A DNA stretch of 64,000 bases from Reticulascus tulasneorum (lineage: Eukaryota > Ascomycota > Sordariomycetes > Glomerellales > Reticulascaceae), in contig LSAX01000008.1 of assembly GCA_001557505.1 (NCBI GenBank), forward strand, positions 1,488,001-1,552,000, written 5' to 3'. The notes under the pieces were generated by a model that made no database searches, was not told the DNA's origin, and saw only the letters and a list, made by a program, of their open reading frames with translations. The position numbers were made by a program, and so were the translations under genes. Within the stretch, counting starts at the first letter, position 1. Each line of letters opens with the position of its first letter. This document shows, one piece after another, positions 23,015 through 34,700 of the stretch.

Positions 23015-26000
23015 CTCGGTCAGTTAAGCTACGGCTGTCAATGGCAAGATTCGGTGATGTGGCACAATAGAGGGGAGATTGATTCTGCGAAACAAAAAAG
23101 AAATAGTGGGCACAAGAACTTCTATCACGAACGATCACGGCTTCGATGTAGTGGTATTCAGGGCAACCTTTCCTTATGTACAACTTGATATATGAGCATC
23201 GGAATGTAATAGCCCCTCTCTGATAACGGAAATGGATTGCGGATACCCTGATAGCTTGTAGATTGACAAAGGCCAATAAGCTTTGAACCTTTGGGACATG
23301 CGGAAACGTAGGGAAGTCGATGACTCCCGATCCGGGCTCCTTTACAAGTCCGCTGAAGCAAGTCCGCATGCTAGGGCAGATAATCGTTTTCGGGTTCGAC
23401 TGGCGAGCCGCAGCCGGTCAAACATTGAGCTGGCACGTCATCCACGGTCGGTCGGGCATTTTTTTTTTTCGCGGACTTAAAAGGGGGTCCACACGTTGCG
23501 TTGGGCAGACAAACTTGTGCATTATCGAGATCCGCGTATAATCACAAATCAAGCACTACGTGGCGGACTTTTGGTAAATGGGACGAGCGCATTGGCTGTG
23601 TTCCAATCCTCCTGATGAGGCCCCGTATTGGTGGAGCGTGGGTGGGTGGGTTTTTGTCGCCGCATTTTCGCTTTCCCGAGTGGTGTCGGCACGACGGGAA
23701 CTTGCAAGAGTGCGAAGAGGTGCGAACTCCGCGGTCGAGATTCGTAACTTATCCTGCGCCACGACGCAATACTTAAACACCAGGATGGCCTAACCTGGTA
23801 AATAGTACTCACACACTTCTCTTGGCACCACAGGTTGGTAAAATGACGACCAAATCCACCGCAGATATTTCAAAGCAGCCCTAAAACGTGCATACAATAC
23901 CTCCCCGCCAGACGTCCCATTCCACCGGGGACGGCGGAGGTACTAGATCCTTTGCACTTGGCAGCGCCAAATGCTTAGAGAAAGCGAAGAAGCGAACATC
24001 CAACCCCGTTGAACATTGATAGTGAAACGCATGTTCAAGGCACTGACGATATTTCCGATTTTCACATCCAAACGCTACACCGTACACACCCATCTTACGA
24101 AGGAACAGGGGCTCAGCGATCCACTAAACTCTTTTGGTCTACTACGTAGTACATTGAATATACGATCTATTTTAGCTTCCCACGCTAGCCTGCTGCCGAG
24201 TGGATGCATGCCCAACACGGCTGCAACACACAACTCAGTTGGTGCTCCGGGCGTACTCCTGACTCGTGGCACTTCAGGCGGGGAGCAAAAGAATGCACGT
24301 ATGCATACCTAGCAAACACACAATCGGATCTTCTTCAGCGTCTAGTTGATCAAACTACGTCATTCTCAACCGGAAGCCCTCATCAATGGGCTTCCAGCCA
24401 GTGGGACTGTGGTCTCGACTCCAAAGACACTGTGGATCCTTCGATGCCGCGGGACTCACAGCAGACTAGACCTAGTACGGCTTTCCATTTGTTCTTCCCC
24501 AGCGATCCATGGCGGCGGCGGCCCTAGCGTCAAGGAGGAAATTGTGTCCAGCCGATCGAAGGGATGACGTGTAATGCCACTCTCGCAGAGGTGCTTCGCA
24601 AGCAAATGAATTGTAAGACACAGCGCCGCTCAAGTCAACTGGTGATCAAAACAGATGACCGTTTTTTTGGTGGTTGCAGGCGACTTCTGTTCAGGTAGTC
24701 GGAAAGTACGTGAAAGAAAATGTACAAAGTTGATACGAATGCCCTACTACCTCACTTTATGATGCCCATATCTTCATTGCTATATTCATTGCACTACTCA
24801 CCGCAATATTCGCTGCAATATTCACTACAATACCCACCGCAGTAGCCACTGCGTTATCCTCGTGCAAAAGCGGCAGTGCTTCCTACGATCCGCTTGGCAA
24901 GTGTCTTCCAACCCTCCCCACATTTACTCTAATTTCTGGCTACAAGAAGGTTCGAACGGAAAGGGAAGCTGCTGACTGTCTCAGGACCATCTCAAAGCAG
25001 CCTGTTCTCAGACCTTGTAGCATCTGGCTACAGCTCCGTTAAACTTAGCCTCTTGCTGCATCAATCAAAGCTATTTGGCCGGTCTCCAGGTTCTTGTAGA
25101 AACCATCTCTTGAGATGGCTTCTTGAAATTGAAGCTGATGGAGGGGCAGCTTGGACTGTATGAAGAACCCAAACGTGTGTACTCTTGCCCAGACCGCGTG
25201 AGTCTGTCCCAAATACCTAGGAGATGGTTTGTGTGGAGGGAAAGGACGGCATGGACGGAGTGTTCCAGCTACAATTGGTGAACTAAAACCCCCATAACAT
25301 CTCACGGGGCATGAGGAGGCATCGCTTGATCGGATGGTGAGTCCATCTCTTGATTCATCTCTATTTCATACTGTTTTACTTCCATTTAAACGTGACCTTT
25401 TGCGGGCCAAACCCAAATCAGTGTTCAAAAGTATATTCGACGCCGGCGTGACACGATGGCTAGGCTTGAGAATGACGTCTTTTAGGCTGAAGACCGTAAT
25501 CGGTGGGTCCAGTGCCTACCACAGCGCTTCTCTCTTCCTTGACAATAATATCCTACGAAAACGTGCTGGAAACGCTAGCAGTTGCCTCACGACTATCTAA
25601 CTTACCCGGGTAGCTAGGGTACCCTACCTACTTTAAAAAGAGATAGGAGATCAATGATTACGTAAACTTTGCAAGTGCCAGGCTTAGCATATTCCAACGA
25701 TCGAAGGTAGAGCCGGAATGCGCTTCCAACGAGTCCATGTGCTGCTAAAGTCACGGATTCGAGGTTGACAGATCTGTCGATCGGCGTTCCAACCCAATTC
25801 TAGGGGATTGAGGTGCTCGGCAGATCAAAGATTTTCAAAGATGGATTCTCTCATGATCGCGGGGAGCCGGCGTGTTGCAGCCATAACCGTTCCTCTTTGC
25901 CAACCCCGCACCTAAAATAAGCTTAAATCTGTGGGTGCGTCTGGCCGACGAGCATCGCCAAAACCTGTATCAAGCAGACTCGGACCAGCGAAAAATGAGA

Positions 26001-26313
26001 GGTCAGGACAGTTGTCTGTGAAGCTTTTCACAAGCTCAATGGACGATACAACGCAGTTTTCGCTGTTGTTCATGAACGGAGTCAAAGTTTGGCTCCGACA
26101 AGCCCAGGATCTGCGGGTTAGCGCCCGTGGTGCCCCTGGTTTGGGTCCGAATGCAACTGCCGAGACCAAACTGAGGGGCTGGATCCTTGCTATCTCGGCG
26201 GCAGAATTCTCCCGGCTCCAAAAGCAGCCTCGGATCTCGAAAGATGCGAAATCTTGAACCTCATTGTGCAAGCTTCATCGCACGTTGTCCGTGTCTCTGA
26301 AGCTTGTTCTGCG
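23015..26313. other. 3.3-kb spacer between divergent promoters
   Basis: It separates the ABC transporter (minus) and the acyl-CoA ligase (plus), so both promoters lie here. A poly-T tract is at 23460-23468, the palindrome TACTACGTAGTA at 24140-24151, a 12-bp minisatellite at 24770-24853, and GGTACCCTACCTAC-like sequence near 25619. Frames up to 119 codons exist (25912-26271 on -) without motifs. No gene is supported. Confidence 0.4.
24770..24853. repeat. Minisatellite, seven 12-bp units
   Basis: Seven units of the form ATATTCACTGCA follow each other without gaps, with substitutions (for example CTACTCACCGCA and ATACCCACCGCA). One frame through it is open until 25043 and would encode a hydrophobic 4-residue repeat, but it has no ATG. 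Confidence 0.75.
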
Positions 26314-28297
26314 ATGGCGCCGTCGACGGGTACTCAGAAGGCCTACTTTGGCGCCCCGCCTGGCCATGTCCCCCTGGGCAACGCCTTTGAGTGGATCTTT
26401 GCACAGCCATTTCGAGCCGAGAACGAGTTCACTCCTCGACAGAATCGAGTACCGGAGATTGAAGGCAGCAGGCCCATCTTTGTCGACCATAAGTCCGGTA
26501 CGGTGTTTCCTCGAAAAGCTTGCTAGGCTACCATTCTGTAAAGAATCCCACTGAAGCTGACGCATCCCAGACCGGGCCCTCACCTACGCTCAAATCAAGC
26601 AGGATGCGCTCAGTCTCGCCTCGAGCCTGCGAGCGCTTGGATTGGATCCCGATGAACTCCAAACCTTGCCGAAAACCCCATCTTGCCCACAGCCCGAGAT
26701 CGCACCAGTCGTGCTGATCCAGTTGCCCAACTGCTTGCCATTCGCGCCGATTCTGCTGGGCACCTTTGCGTCCGGACTCACAGCAACCCTGGTATCGCCA
26801 GCTCTGACTGGCAGTGAAATCGCCTGGATTTTGCAGAATGCTCGGCCTCGGGTCATCATCACTGCCAACGCATGTCTGGACGCAATGCGAGAAGCAATTG
26901 GCATGCAGGACGACACGGCATTCTTTGGGAAGATACCGATCTTCACCGTCGATACTGCCAGTGATATCTACCCACTCCCATCAACCAAGAACCCGCCTTT
27001 GGTCTCCGGCACATCCTACTGGAAGGACCTTCTCGCGAAGAATTCACAATTCCCGTTCAAGGCAACCTCTTTACGCGGTAACTCCGCCCTCACACGCACG
27101 GCCGTGATTCTTTGGTCATCTGGCACATCCGGTCGCTCAAAGGGCGTTCTTCTCTCCCACCATGCGCTCAACTTCTCTGCTGCATCGCTTTGGCACGACG
27201 CGGACTTCTACCAAGGCCGGCCCCAGCGATGGCTTGGCTTTGCCCCATTCTATCACGTCTTCGGTCTATGCAACGTTCTCCTCTTGGCAGTCGGGACCGG
27301 CTCCACCGTTTACATCATGCCGTCTTTCAGCCTCGACACCTTTCTGGCCGCCGTTCCTCAACGCAAGATCACGTACCTCCAGATGGCACCGCCGGTTGCC
27401 GCCATGCTGGCCAAAGCCGCCATAGTAGAACCATACGCGCGGCGTGATGCTCACGGGAAAACAGCATTCGGTACCGTTGCGGGCGCTGTTTCGGGTGGCG
27501 CACCGCTTGGGCACGAGGTTATTGTGCAGGTATACCGCCGACTGGGCTTCCGTATTCGGATGGGCTACGGGTTGTCCGAGGCGTGCAGCACGACAGTTCA
27601 GAATGGGATCCGCGAAGAGGATTTGGTCGCCCAGGCGGGCGACAGCGGGCGGCCGCATTGGGGAGTCGAGGTTATGATAGCAGACCCTACGGCGCAGAGC
27701 AAGACGCCGGAAGCTGTTGCTATAGACACGCCAGGCGAGATCCTCATCCGCGCTCCAGGTCTCATGACTGCATATCTGCCCTTTGGCGGCCTTACACCAG
27801 GCGCCAAAGTAGATATGTCGGCTACTTTCGACGCATTAACCCCAGACGGGTGGTTCCGCACAGGCGACATCGGTAACCTGAATGCTAATGGCCGCTTGCG
27901 CATAACAGATCGCCTGAAAGAGCTCATCAAAGTGCGCGCTTACCAGGTCGCGCCAGCGGAGCTCGAGGCCGTGCTCTGCAGTAGTGACGCGGTTGCAGAT
28001 GCTGGAGTCGTGGGGGTTTATGACGAGTCGGAGGCAACGGAATGGCCGAAAGCTTACGTGGTTGCCGGCGGGCGGGAAAAGACAGAGAAAGAGCTTCAGG
28101 CTCTCGCACACGATCTCAGGGCTTTGGTGGAGAAACGGACGACGCGGTATAAGTGGCTGCGGGGAGGGATTGTGTTTGTAGAGCAAATCCCAAAGTCGCC
28201 AAGTGGGAAGATCTTGCGGCGAGTGCTGAGAGATGGCGGAGTCAAGGGGTTCGAGGTACAGGTGTACAAGCGAAAGACTAGAGATGTGAAGTTGTGA
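26314..28297 (+). CDS. AMP-forming acyl-CoA ligase (4-coumarate:CoA ligase-like)
   Basis: Two exons (26314-26497 and 26571-28297), with a 73-bp phase-1 intron, give 636 residues. ANL-family motifs in order: WSSGTSGRSKGVLLSH (A3, phosphate loop), APFYHVFG, GYGLSEACST (A5), GWFRTGDIG (A7), LRITDRLKELIKVRAYQVAP (A8) and PKSPSGKILRR (A10), whose Lys is the adenylation-domain catalytic Lys. The enzyme would adenylate a carboxylic acid and transfer it to CoA. It has no carrier domain, so it is a free ligase. The C-terminal tripeptide VKL is not a canonical peroxisomal signal, so the cytosol is the default location. An enoyl-CoA hydratase lies 1.8 kb downstream on the same strand, which suggests but does not prove shared acyl-CoA metabolism. 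Aromatic and fatty acid substrates cannot be separated by eye. Confidence 0.92.
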
Positions 28298-28811
28298 TTT
28301 TAGAGTTGTACCTCGTATCTCGGTCTATCGTTAAGAAGCATAGTAGAAAGCTTGCACTGAATCATATCGTTTTTACGCCCAGGAGTCCATAGTATTAGCT
28401 GAATCTCTCCTTTCTTTGTATCTAGCGACTTGTAGACAGATCAAGATATCATGACTAATGCCAATGACCTCAACAAGTATTTAGGAATAGTAACATCAGG
28501 GGCAGTATGTTTAACACCTTTTCCATTGATCCTCCTAAAATGTAATTAACAAGCTTGAGGTTCTGCATGAGTATAGCGGTCGCACATACTTCCACCAGAC
28601 AAAACCTTCTAAGCTAGCAATGTGAGTATAAGTGCCGCGCTGCATAGCATTGAGACTTTTTAGATCGGAGAAGGATATGTGTTCGATATCATTAGAGTTC
28701 TCATAGCTTAGATCAAAAGAGAGATAAACGCCACAGCACGAGGAATCCCAGTCAGGGCCATCATCCACTGCATCACGTCGACAATATGGCGATCAACACT
28801 TAATAAGCAGA
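28298..28811. other. Intergenic spacer between convergent genes
   Basis: It holds the 3' ends of the acyl-CoA ligase and the ankyrin gene. A minus-strand frame (28535-28768) shows no motif. Confidence 0.45.
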
Positions 28812-29437
28812 CTATGCTGTGCTCGGTGCTGCAGGAGCTGCAGCAGCCTTACTCCCCCTTCCTGAGGCCGACTCGAACTTGGCCTGCCATTTTTCCTCCT
28901 GTTTGAACATAGCTATGCATTGCAATGCGTTCGGGTTGCCATAATCAGGGTCCGCTCCTCCTTCGAGAAGAGCCTATTGAAGAAAAGTGAGAAACGTGGT
29001 GTCTGGGTCAGATGACGCATGAACTTGAAGTTGACTTACCTCAATTACAGCATCCTCCATCTTGAATACTGCGCCAGCAAGAGGGCTCTGCCCCTTATCG
29101 TTGAGTCGATTCGGATCCGCGCCGTGCTTTATAAGCAGCTTGACGAGATCAGGATGCCCGTAGTAGGAGGCCAGCATGAGCTAATTGTCACATCATCGTC
29201 AGGACCAAGCGGTTTACGGCTGGACTCACGCCCAAGAGCTGATCATACCAGAGTGTCCCCCTTTTCGTTGGTCATGTTGGCAGGGAGCCCGGCGGGCAAG
29301 GCTTGTTCAAAGAGACTTTTGTCACCCGACCTTGCCGCATCGTACATCCGTCCAGCAAATGCGATTGCAGCTGGGGGTAGCGATTCTACAGGCTGGATCG
29401 AGCCTGTTGGCTCCAGAGGCGTATCTTGGGCACTCAT
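28812..29437 (-). CDS. Small ankyrin-repeat protein
   Basis: Three exons on minus (29437-29249, 29180-29040, 28973-28812) give 163 residues. Ankyrin repeats are visible: AARSGDKSLFEQAL, then KGDTLLMLASYYGHPDLVKLL with HGADPNRLNDKGQSPL, then a partial third repeat ALLEGGADPDYGNPNALQC. The tail is Ala-rich. Both introns are phase 0 and fall within repeats. Small one-domain ankyrin proteins of this type occur widely in filamentous fungi and mediate protein binding; no specific partner is known. There is no signal peptide or membrane segment, so it is probably cytosolic. Its promoter region faces that of the enoyl-CoA hydratase gene, 684 bp away and divergent. Confidence 0.85.
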
Positions 29438-30121
29438 GTCGAAGATCTGCCTCAACATACATGTCAGCTAAGCTAATGGGCAATATTTTCGGATAGGCCG
29501 CTGGAATTAGGACTTGATCGTTTGAGAAGTCTTACAAGATTATTTTCTTTATGAAGCTGTACAGTGTGAACTAGTTGGTGGTATGCCAGAGATGGGATTG
29601 AGATCGAAGTTCAGTAAGCCAGGAATATGAGAATGGGTATTTTAAGTAACCTATGAGTAATCCGGACTCTCTGGTAAGTGAATTGTGGATGCGATGAAGC
29701 TGCATTTGGACGAGGTGGGAGAGAGGTGGGAACGATGACGTTAGCGCCCGGGGACACTTACTGCAGCTGCAGTCTGAGGTAGCCAATCAGCAGCCATCTT
29801 CACCGAGACTCACCTTGTTTCTTATGGAAGTGGTTTTACGCCGCGATCTGTGTTCCCTGCTTGAAAAGCTTCCATGGTTTTCAACAGAAGCTGCAGAATA
29901 CAGCCATTCGACCGGGAACTCGACATATTGGCCGAGTTTGCCCTCTTAGGCCAAGGTGAGCGAGGTCTGCCTCACCTCGGTGACCGGTTGGGAGACTTGT
30001 CGGGTCGCCGACACTACCCGCCGCCGACCGACTTAAAGCCGAACATCCTAACGTCACGCTATTCGCGACCAGAACAATCCTCGTTCACTCAATTGACAGC
30101 TTCTTGCGACCTACAACCACA
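29438..30121. other. Shared promoter region, ankyrin gene / enoyl-CoA hydratase
   Basis: The genes diverge, so regulatory elements of both are expected here. A CTGCAG-type inverted repeat (ACTGCAGCTGCAGT) sits near 29759. No RNA gene seen. Confidence 0.45.
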
Positions 30122-31149
30122 ATGCCGCCCCGTCCCCGCCTCTCAACCCTCCGCCTGCTCGGCCTGCACGCCCAGCGCTTCTACTCCACCGAATCCGCGC
30201 CATTGATCACAGTGACGCACATCCCTGCCCCAAACTCGGGCCACATCCGCCTTCTCGAGCTCAACCGACCCGCGGCGCGCAATGCGATATCCCGCGCCCT
30301 GTTGTCAGCATTGAGGGCAGAGATCGACAATGTGCATGCCCAGTACAATGAAGATGGCGACGAGCTGCCCGCGAAGAAGATCTTTGGCGGCGCGGCCGGC
30401 GTGGATGCCAAGGGACCGACGCGGGCTGTCATTATTGCCAGCGCGGTGAATTCGAGCTTTTGCGCGGGGGCGGACTTGAAGGAGAGGAAAGGCTTTACAA
30501 AGGCAGAGTGCGTCTCCGCAGTCTACTTGGCACATTGAGGTCTAATAGTCGCTAATATGTGTCTATCTTTGCCAGGACGGACGAGTTTCTGAGCAACCTT
30601 CGAGGCACCTTCGCCTCCCTCTCCAGCTTACCAGTCCCCACCATCTCCGCCATATCCTCCATCGCCCTCGGCGGCGGCCTCGAGCTCGCCCTGGCCACAC
30701 ACTTTCGCGTTCTCTCTTCCAATGCCGTTGTCGGTCTTCCAGAGACACGCTTGGGCATCATCCCCGGCGCCGGCGGCACGCACCGCCTCCCCGCCCTAAT
30801 CGGCATCTCCCGCGCACGCGACCTCATCCTCACCGGCCGCCGCATCTCAGCACCAGAAGCATACTTCCTCGGGATCGCGGACCGGCTGGTGGAGATCCTT
30901 CCCGATGACAACAAAGACGTGGATATACTGGAGACCGCGCGGAAAACAGTGCTGAGCGAGGCAGTACGGCTGGCGAGCGAGATTTGCGAAGGCGGACCGG
31001 TCGCAGTACGGGCGGGACTGCAAGCTGTGGCGTGGGCCAGAGAGGAGGTGGAGAATAAGATGTATGAACGGGTTGTGGGCACGGAAGATCGGGACGAGGC
31101 ACTGAAGGCGTTTCAAGAGAAAAGGAAACCTGTGTTCAAAGGTCGGTGA
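30122..31149 (+). CDS. Mitochondrial enoyl-CoA hydratase/isomerase (AUH-like)
   Basis: Two exons (30122-30507 and 30576-31149) give 319 residues. The first 23 residues are rich in Arg, Leu and Ser and end RFYST, a typical mitochondrial presequence. The crotonase fold follows: LLELNRPAARNAIS, the oxyanion-hole segment FCAGADLKER, ALGGGLELALATHFR, and LPETRLGIIPGAGGTHRL, which carries the second catalytic Glu. An 18-residue insertion rich in Gly/Lys before GPTRAVII is seen in fungal homologues of the 3-methylglutaconyl-CoA hydratase (AUH) group. That enzyme hydrates 3-methylglutaconyl-CoA to HMG-CoA in leucine breakdown in the matrix. The AUH assignment is by overall resemblance; a general beta-oxidation hydratase is the alternative. 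An in-frame ATG six codons upstream (30104) is less likely. Confidence 0.9.
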
Positions 31150-31732
31150 TAATAGAACTAACCGTTTCCAATCGGTTCGTGACATGTAGACATACTTCCA
31201 GGATAACAAGATAAGAACTGACGGTTAATACACACAAACATGCAACCACCATACTGCGACAAGTCCCACCCTCGAAACATTTGCGCAGAAATGATAGAAC
31301 CTCGGTCTCCAAATAGCAATCAAACAAGACCCCGCAAAGCCACCATTCTATTGGCGAGGTATCTTTGGAAAGCCACATTTACTGAGCGGGATGCATTCCT
31401 CATCTATTATCGTTGAGCAATCGCAGCGACTAGAATAGTTGTTAACATATGACTCGGAGCCGTCGCCAGAGGACCTCACAGTGTATCAGGATCATCCCTC
31501 TCGTCTCTGGTTCCCCGCGAACATGATGCCTCCGTGATTCCTTCTTTACAGTGTGTCTTACCATAATCACGGCAATCAAGATCGCTCTTACAGCGAACAA
31601 AGCCTATGATATGCGTGAGTAAAATACCGGGGGTGGAGGGCTTAGAACTGGGACATACTAGCGTCGTAGGGCGCGCAGTTGCATATTCTGCTAAGTATCA
31701 GCTGAAGACTTTCGCCTGTCTCATCGCAGCAC
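31150..31732. other. Intergenic spacer between convergent genes
   Basis: It holds two gene 3' ends. The small frames seen on minus are antisense to, or downstream of, the hydratase and have no motif. Confidence 0.45.
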
Positions 31733-34700
31733 TTACGATGTCTGAAATTTCAAGAATACCTGGGGTGGAACTGCCACAGGGGTGCACTGTTTTGCCCGAC
31801 CAGGCTCCTTACATTCGAATGCCTTGCAATCTTTTACGGTTGTACAAGGCAACCCCGGCGGCGGCAGCACAGCATCAGGAGTTGGTGTGGACGAGACAGA
31901 GGATGTGGACGAGACAGAAGATGTAGACGAGACCGAAGATGTAGACAAGATAGAGGATGTGGACAAGATAGAGGATGTGGACAAGACAGAGGATGTGGAC
32001 GAAGTACATGACTTCCCATCTCTCTTGACTTTCGCATCGGCTGCGCATTCAGGAAGGGTTAAGCCACTACGTCATCAGTATACAAGCTTCTTCGGGCAAA
32101 TTAGAAACCTAACTTGTCAACTTTTAGCCCATTGATGCCGTTATAAGCAACTGGCGCTCTGGCGATTTTTGGATAGGTATCACGCAGCACCTGGTGGCTT
32201 GCTTCATTTGTCAGCAGCTCAGAAGTTGGCTGTCTCTGATAGGCAAACTCCAGAAGCTTTCTCTTCATTTGGAGGCCCAGTGGTTCAGTTGGATTCGGAA
32301 AAGTAAACGCAGCATCGGGCAGGCCCAGAAAGTAAGCCGCAAGGCCAGCCTATTTGATCTGTTAGCCGTTTCAACAAGACTAATGCGATCGAGATACTCT
32401 ATACCACTGCCGGGGCTGCAAAACTAGTCCCGTCTTTCAGCATCGTATCCGTATTAGATTCGGGAGAGCATCCCACCACGCCAGCCGCTTGAGCGTATAG
32501 CGTCATCGAGCCTGTGCCCGAAGTCGGCACTTTTCGACCTTCAGGAGTGGTATCGGCCCAGATCTTTCCATCTGGCCATACGCCACCGACCGTAATGTAC
32601 TCGTTGTTTGGCGTTCCACGATTGGTAGGGTCTATGTCACCCAGGAACTCTCCCAGCCCCCAATTATTGCCCGCCGCAAGTATTGGGATAATACCCAATT
32701 TTCGTGCCTCTTCTTCAAATTCGTCGAAGGCGCCCTGACCACCCGCTTTTCGAAGACCGTCGGGCATACCTGGAACTTATTAGTCGATGGCACACTCCGA
32801 TATATGATTTACCAGATCGAATCATACCAAATGAAAAGTTCACCACGGATTTGCCCTGCAAAGATGGGGTTTTACGAACACGGTCTATGATATGCTGAAG
32901 TGCCGCGGTCAACCCACTAAGGGTACCGCCTTCGCTCGTATACAAAGGGTTCGCCTGAGTTTGTGGGTTGTCATACCAATCAGGGTTGATTTTGTTTTTG
33001 GCGATTCCTGCTCTGTACTTGATCAGGTACAGGTTTGCTTTGGAAGCAACACCAAGAGTAAGACCCCCAGCGACACAGGCAACGGAAGTTCCGTGACCAA
33101 CCCAGGGATATGGGGGTGAGTCTACCAATCTTGTCCAGTCTTTCATTTTAGTCGACTCCCTGAATCCCTCGCTTGCAACTCTTTTCTTGAACTCCTTGTC
33201 AAGCTGCTTGTTTCCAAAGGCAGCTTTGTTGCCCACATAAAATGTCCGGACGGTACGGTGAGATGACTTCTGGAGCTCCTATTTAAGGGTGAGAAGGGGT
33301 GGCTTCCCTAGTTCTTTGAGAAGCATGTTAGAGCCTACCTTATGTCCGATATTAAACCCTGTGTCCACGATGAATATGGTGATGCCCTTGCCGGCAGATG
33401 GATGATACTGGTAATCCTGTTGAAGATCGCCGGACAGAAGTCGAAGGTAATCAGGACTATTCGGCCGAGTAGTTCGATCATTACGCGTGACGACTGACTG
33501 CGGTTCCTTGCCGTTGAGTGCATCATAGAAATCCGAAGAGGTTTCGTTTAGCAAAACATGGGTACTAGACCGGCCGGTGATCGCGTTGAAGTCGAATTCC
33601 ATATTCTCGTCATCGAAACTCTCATGAAGAACGCAAAGTTTTACATATTTTGTCTGGCCTCTCACAGCAATCGCCGCCAACGGGGTAATATATGACAAGT
33701 AACTTGGCCAGGCATCCTCTGTCGGTGTACTACTGTCTGCGCCAATCATGTCTCCCTTCCCACTGTCGATCGAGACCACAAATGCTTTGAACTCTTCAAT
33801 TGACATGACGCCTTTGCGTATTTGTATGAAGTAATACAAGGATTCGTCAAGGTCAATAATCAAAGGAAGGTCTTCACCACCATTTTCATCGGGACGGGGA
33901 TCGGGGTCAGGGTCGGGGGCAATGGTTACAGTAGAGACGACTGTGGACGCAGTAGCCGTCGAAGTTTGTGGCCTTTGCTGCGTAATCGTGCTTGACTGCA
34001 GTTCTGGCTCTGGAGCAACGACGATCTGGTTCTTCAAGATCGAATCAATAGCCCAAGACGTTCCTCCAAGAACAGCCGGCCCAACTATCGTCTTCCAGTT
34101 CTTCCGCAGCTGCTGCGTGAAGAGGTTGTGTGCCTCTACCCCAGTCTTGTCTTTCAGGTAGTTCGGCATAGACTTCAAGAAGTTGATCCCCTGACGGGCT
34201 CTGGGATACGCATTGAAGATCCGTTCATTGACGGGCTTGAACAGGTCTCGATTCGCACCTTGGTCGAGAACAGCCGACTCGATTGTGTCCTGAAAGTCTA
34301 TAGCCTGGTTCACGAGGTGTGCCACATCGTCGACAAAGGTGTCCAACTCAATATCGCCGACGGAACCGCCGAATGGACCGTCCGGGGCCTTGAGTGCCAT
34401 TGAGAGGGACTTGGAGGCAAAGTTTGTTAAGCCATCTCCTAGGCTTTGTCCGATTTTCGCGGCGCCGCCGAATATACCTCTCATGAAGCCGAGTGGGTCG
34501 CTGCCCAAGTCCGCCTTGGGGTGGGATCTTGATGAAAAAGTGATGCCGTCGACGGTTTGAGGATCTCCGCGAACCTCATTGGGTATCTCTATTTTCTTGC
34601 CCTGATATTCAATGTGGCCATGCGACAGAATCACAGAGGTTCCATCTGCGAGCCACAGCTCCACGGGGTCCTCGCCTTCTGTTGGGGGGTAATAATCTAT

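Noticed and set aside
31782..32135. Plus-strand acidic repeat protein (DVDETE-type)
   Set aside because: It is the reverse complement of the STSSV repeat that codes the protease tail.
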